NCBI GenBank assembly: GCA_015519985.1
Contig: WIAN01000027.1
Span: forward strand, 1-5,066
Direction of reading: 5' to 3'
From: Candidatus Woesearchaeota archaeon
GTDB taxonomy: Archaea; Nanobdellota; Nanobdellia; Woesearchaeales; WAPJ01
DNA: 5,066 bases
A program made the position numbers and the translations under genes. Below, one piece after another: positions 4,906-5,066 of the stretch. The notes beneath the pieces were generated by a model. The model was not told the DNA's origin, searched no databases, and saw only the letters and a list, made by a program, of their open reading frames with translations. The stretch's first letter is position 1; every line of letters starts with the position of its first letter.

Positions 4906-5066
4906 TTATTTAAATTCAAAGCCTGAATGTGTTTGTTTTTCTAATTCTTTTGACCACATTAAACCTATTTTCATTAAAGAATTTTTAAATTTGTCTGATA
5001 ACTTGTAATTTTTTTTGTACATGTCATAATCTATCATTCCCATGCTTTTCATTGGTGTTAATATTC
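4906..5066 (-). CDS. C-terminal 53 residues of an unrecognised protein (5' end outside window)
   Basis: An open frame on the minus strand enters from the right edge and ends at TAA (4906-4908). The visible tail includes MKSMGMIDYDMYKK, LSDKFKNSLMKIGLMWSKEL and ends THSGFEFK. It is helical and basic, with a Met-rich GMIDYD stretch and an aromatic final motif (SGFEFK). Codon use matches the neighbours and the frame has no stop, so it is a real coding end. The 98-nt gap to the next gene, with a T tract and a new promoter, argues that it is a separate transcription unit. I do not recognise the family from this fragment. Confidence 0.65.
   Translation of the reverse strand, partial: ILTPMKSMGMIDYDMYKKNYKLSDKFKNSLMKIGLMWSKELEKQTHSGFEFK

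Noticed and set aside
1..5066. CRISPR array, tRNA genes, insertion-sequence ends
   Set aside because: No regularly spaced repeats, no cloverleaf with a CCA-end or T-loop motif, and no terminal inverted repeats were seen on either strand.

Overview
The window looks like a chromosomal piece of a very AT-rich archaeon, most likely a DPANN lineage (Woesearchaeota/Pacearchaeota-like). This rests on an archaeal-type Kae1 (KEOPS) protein, an MCM-like AAA+ protein, A-tract/TATA promoter elements about 23-27 nt upstream of start codons (suggesting leaderless mRNAs), almost no Shine-Dalgarno sequences, very short intergenic spaces, and codon use dominated by A/T third positions. The lineage call is inference; no rRNA or tRNA gene lies in the window.

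Layout. Positions 1-822 (minus strand): a two-gene module of a helix-turn-helix protein followed by a PIN-domain protein that runs off the left edge. This resembles an antitoxin-PIN pair. Positions 823-949: a divergent promoter region. Positions 950-3135 (plus strand): a two-gene operon, first a shortened MCM-helicase homologue in which nearly every ATPase signature is lost, then two nucleotides later Kae1, the catalytic subunit of KEOPS for tRNA t6A. Positions 3139-4807 (minus strand): three consecutive small cysteine-free proteins of 163-178 residues. They share a layout (beta-rich N-terminal part, two helices, C-terminal strands) and the same 3' end (a Leu/Ile-Gln/Lys-Ala-stop ending). I read them as diverged paralogues, with a weak resemblance in layout to the CheD fold. 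Positions 4906-5066 (minus strand): the C-terminal end of an unrecognised protein, followed by a T-tract terminator.

The most notable items are the apparent pseudo-MCM translationally linked to kae1, and the tandem family of three unknown proteins with a conserved gene end. Kae1 keeps its metal ligands but has substitutions in usually invariant loops. No Bud32, Pcc1 or Cgi121 gene is visible beside it. There is no gene-free stretch longer than 300 bases, and I see no CRISPR array, insertion sequence, rRNA or tRNA gene.
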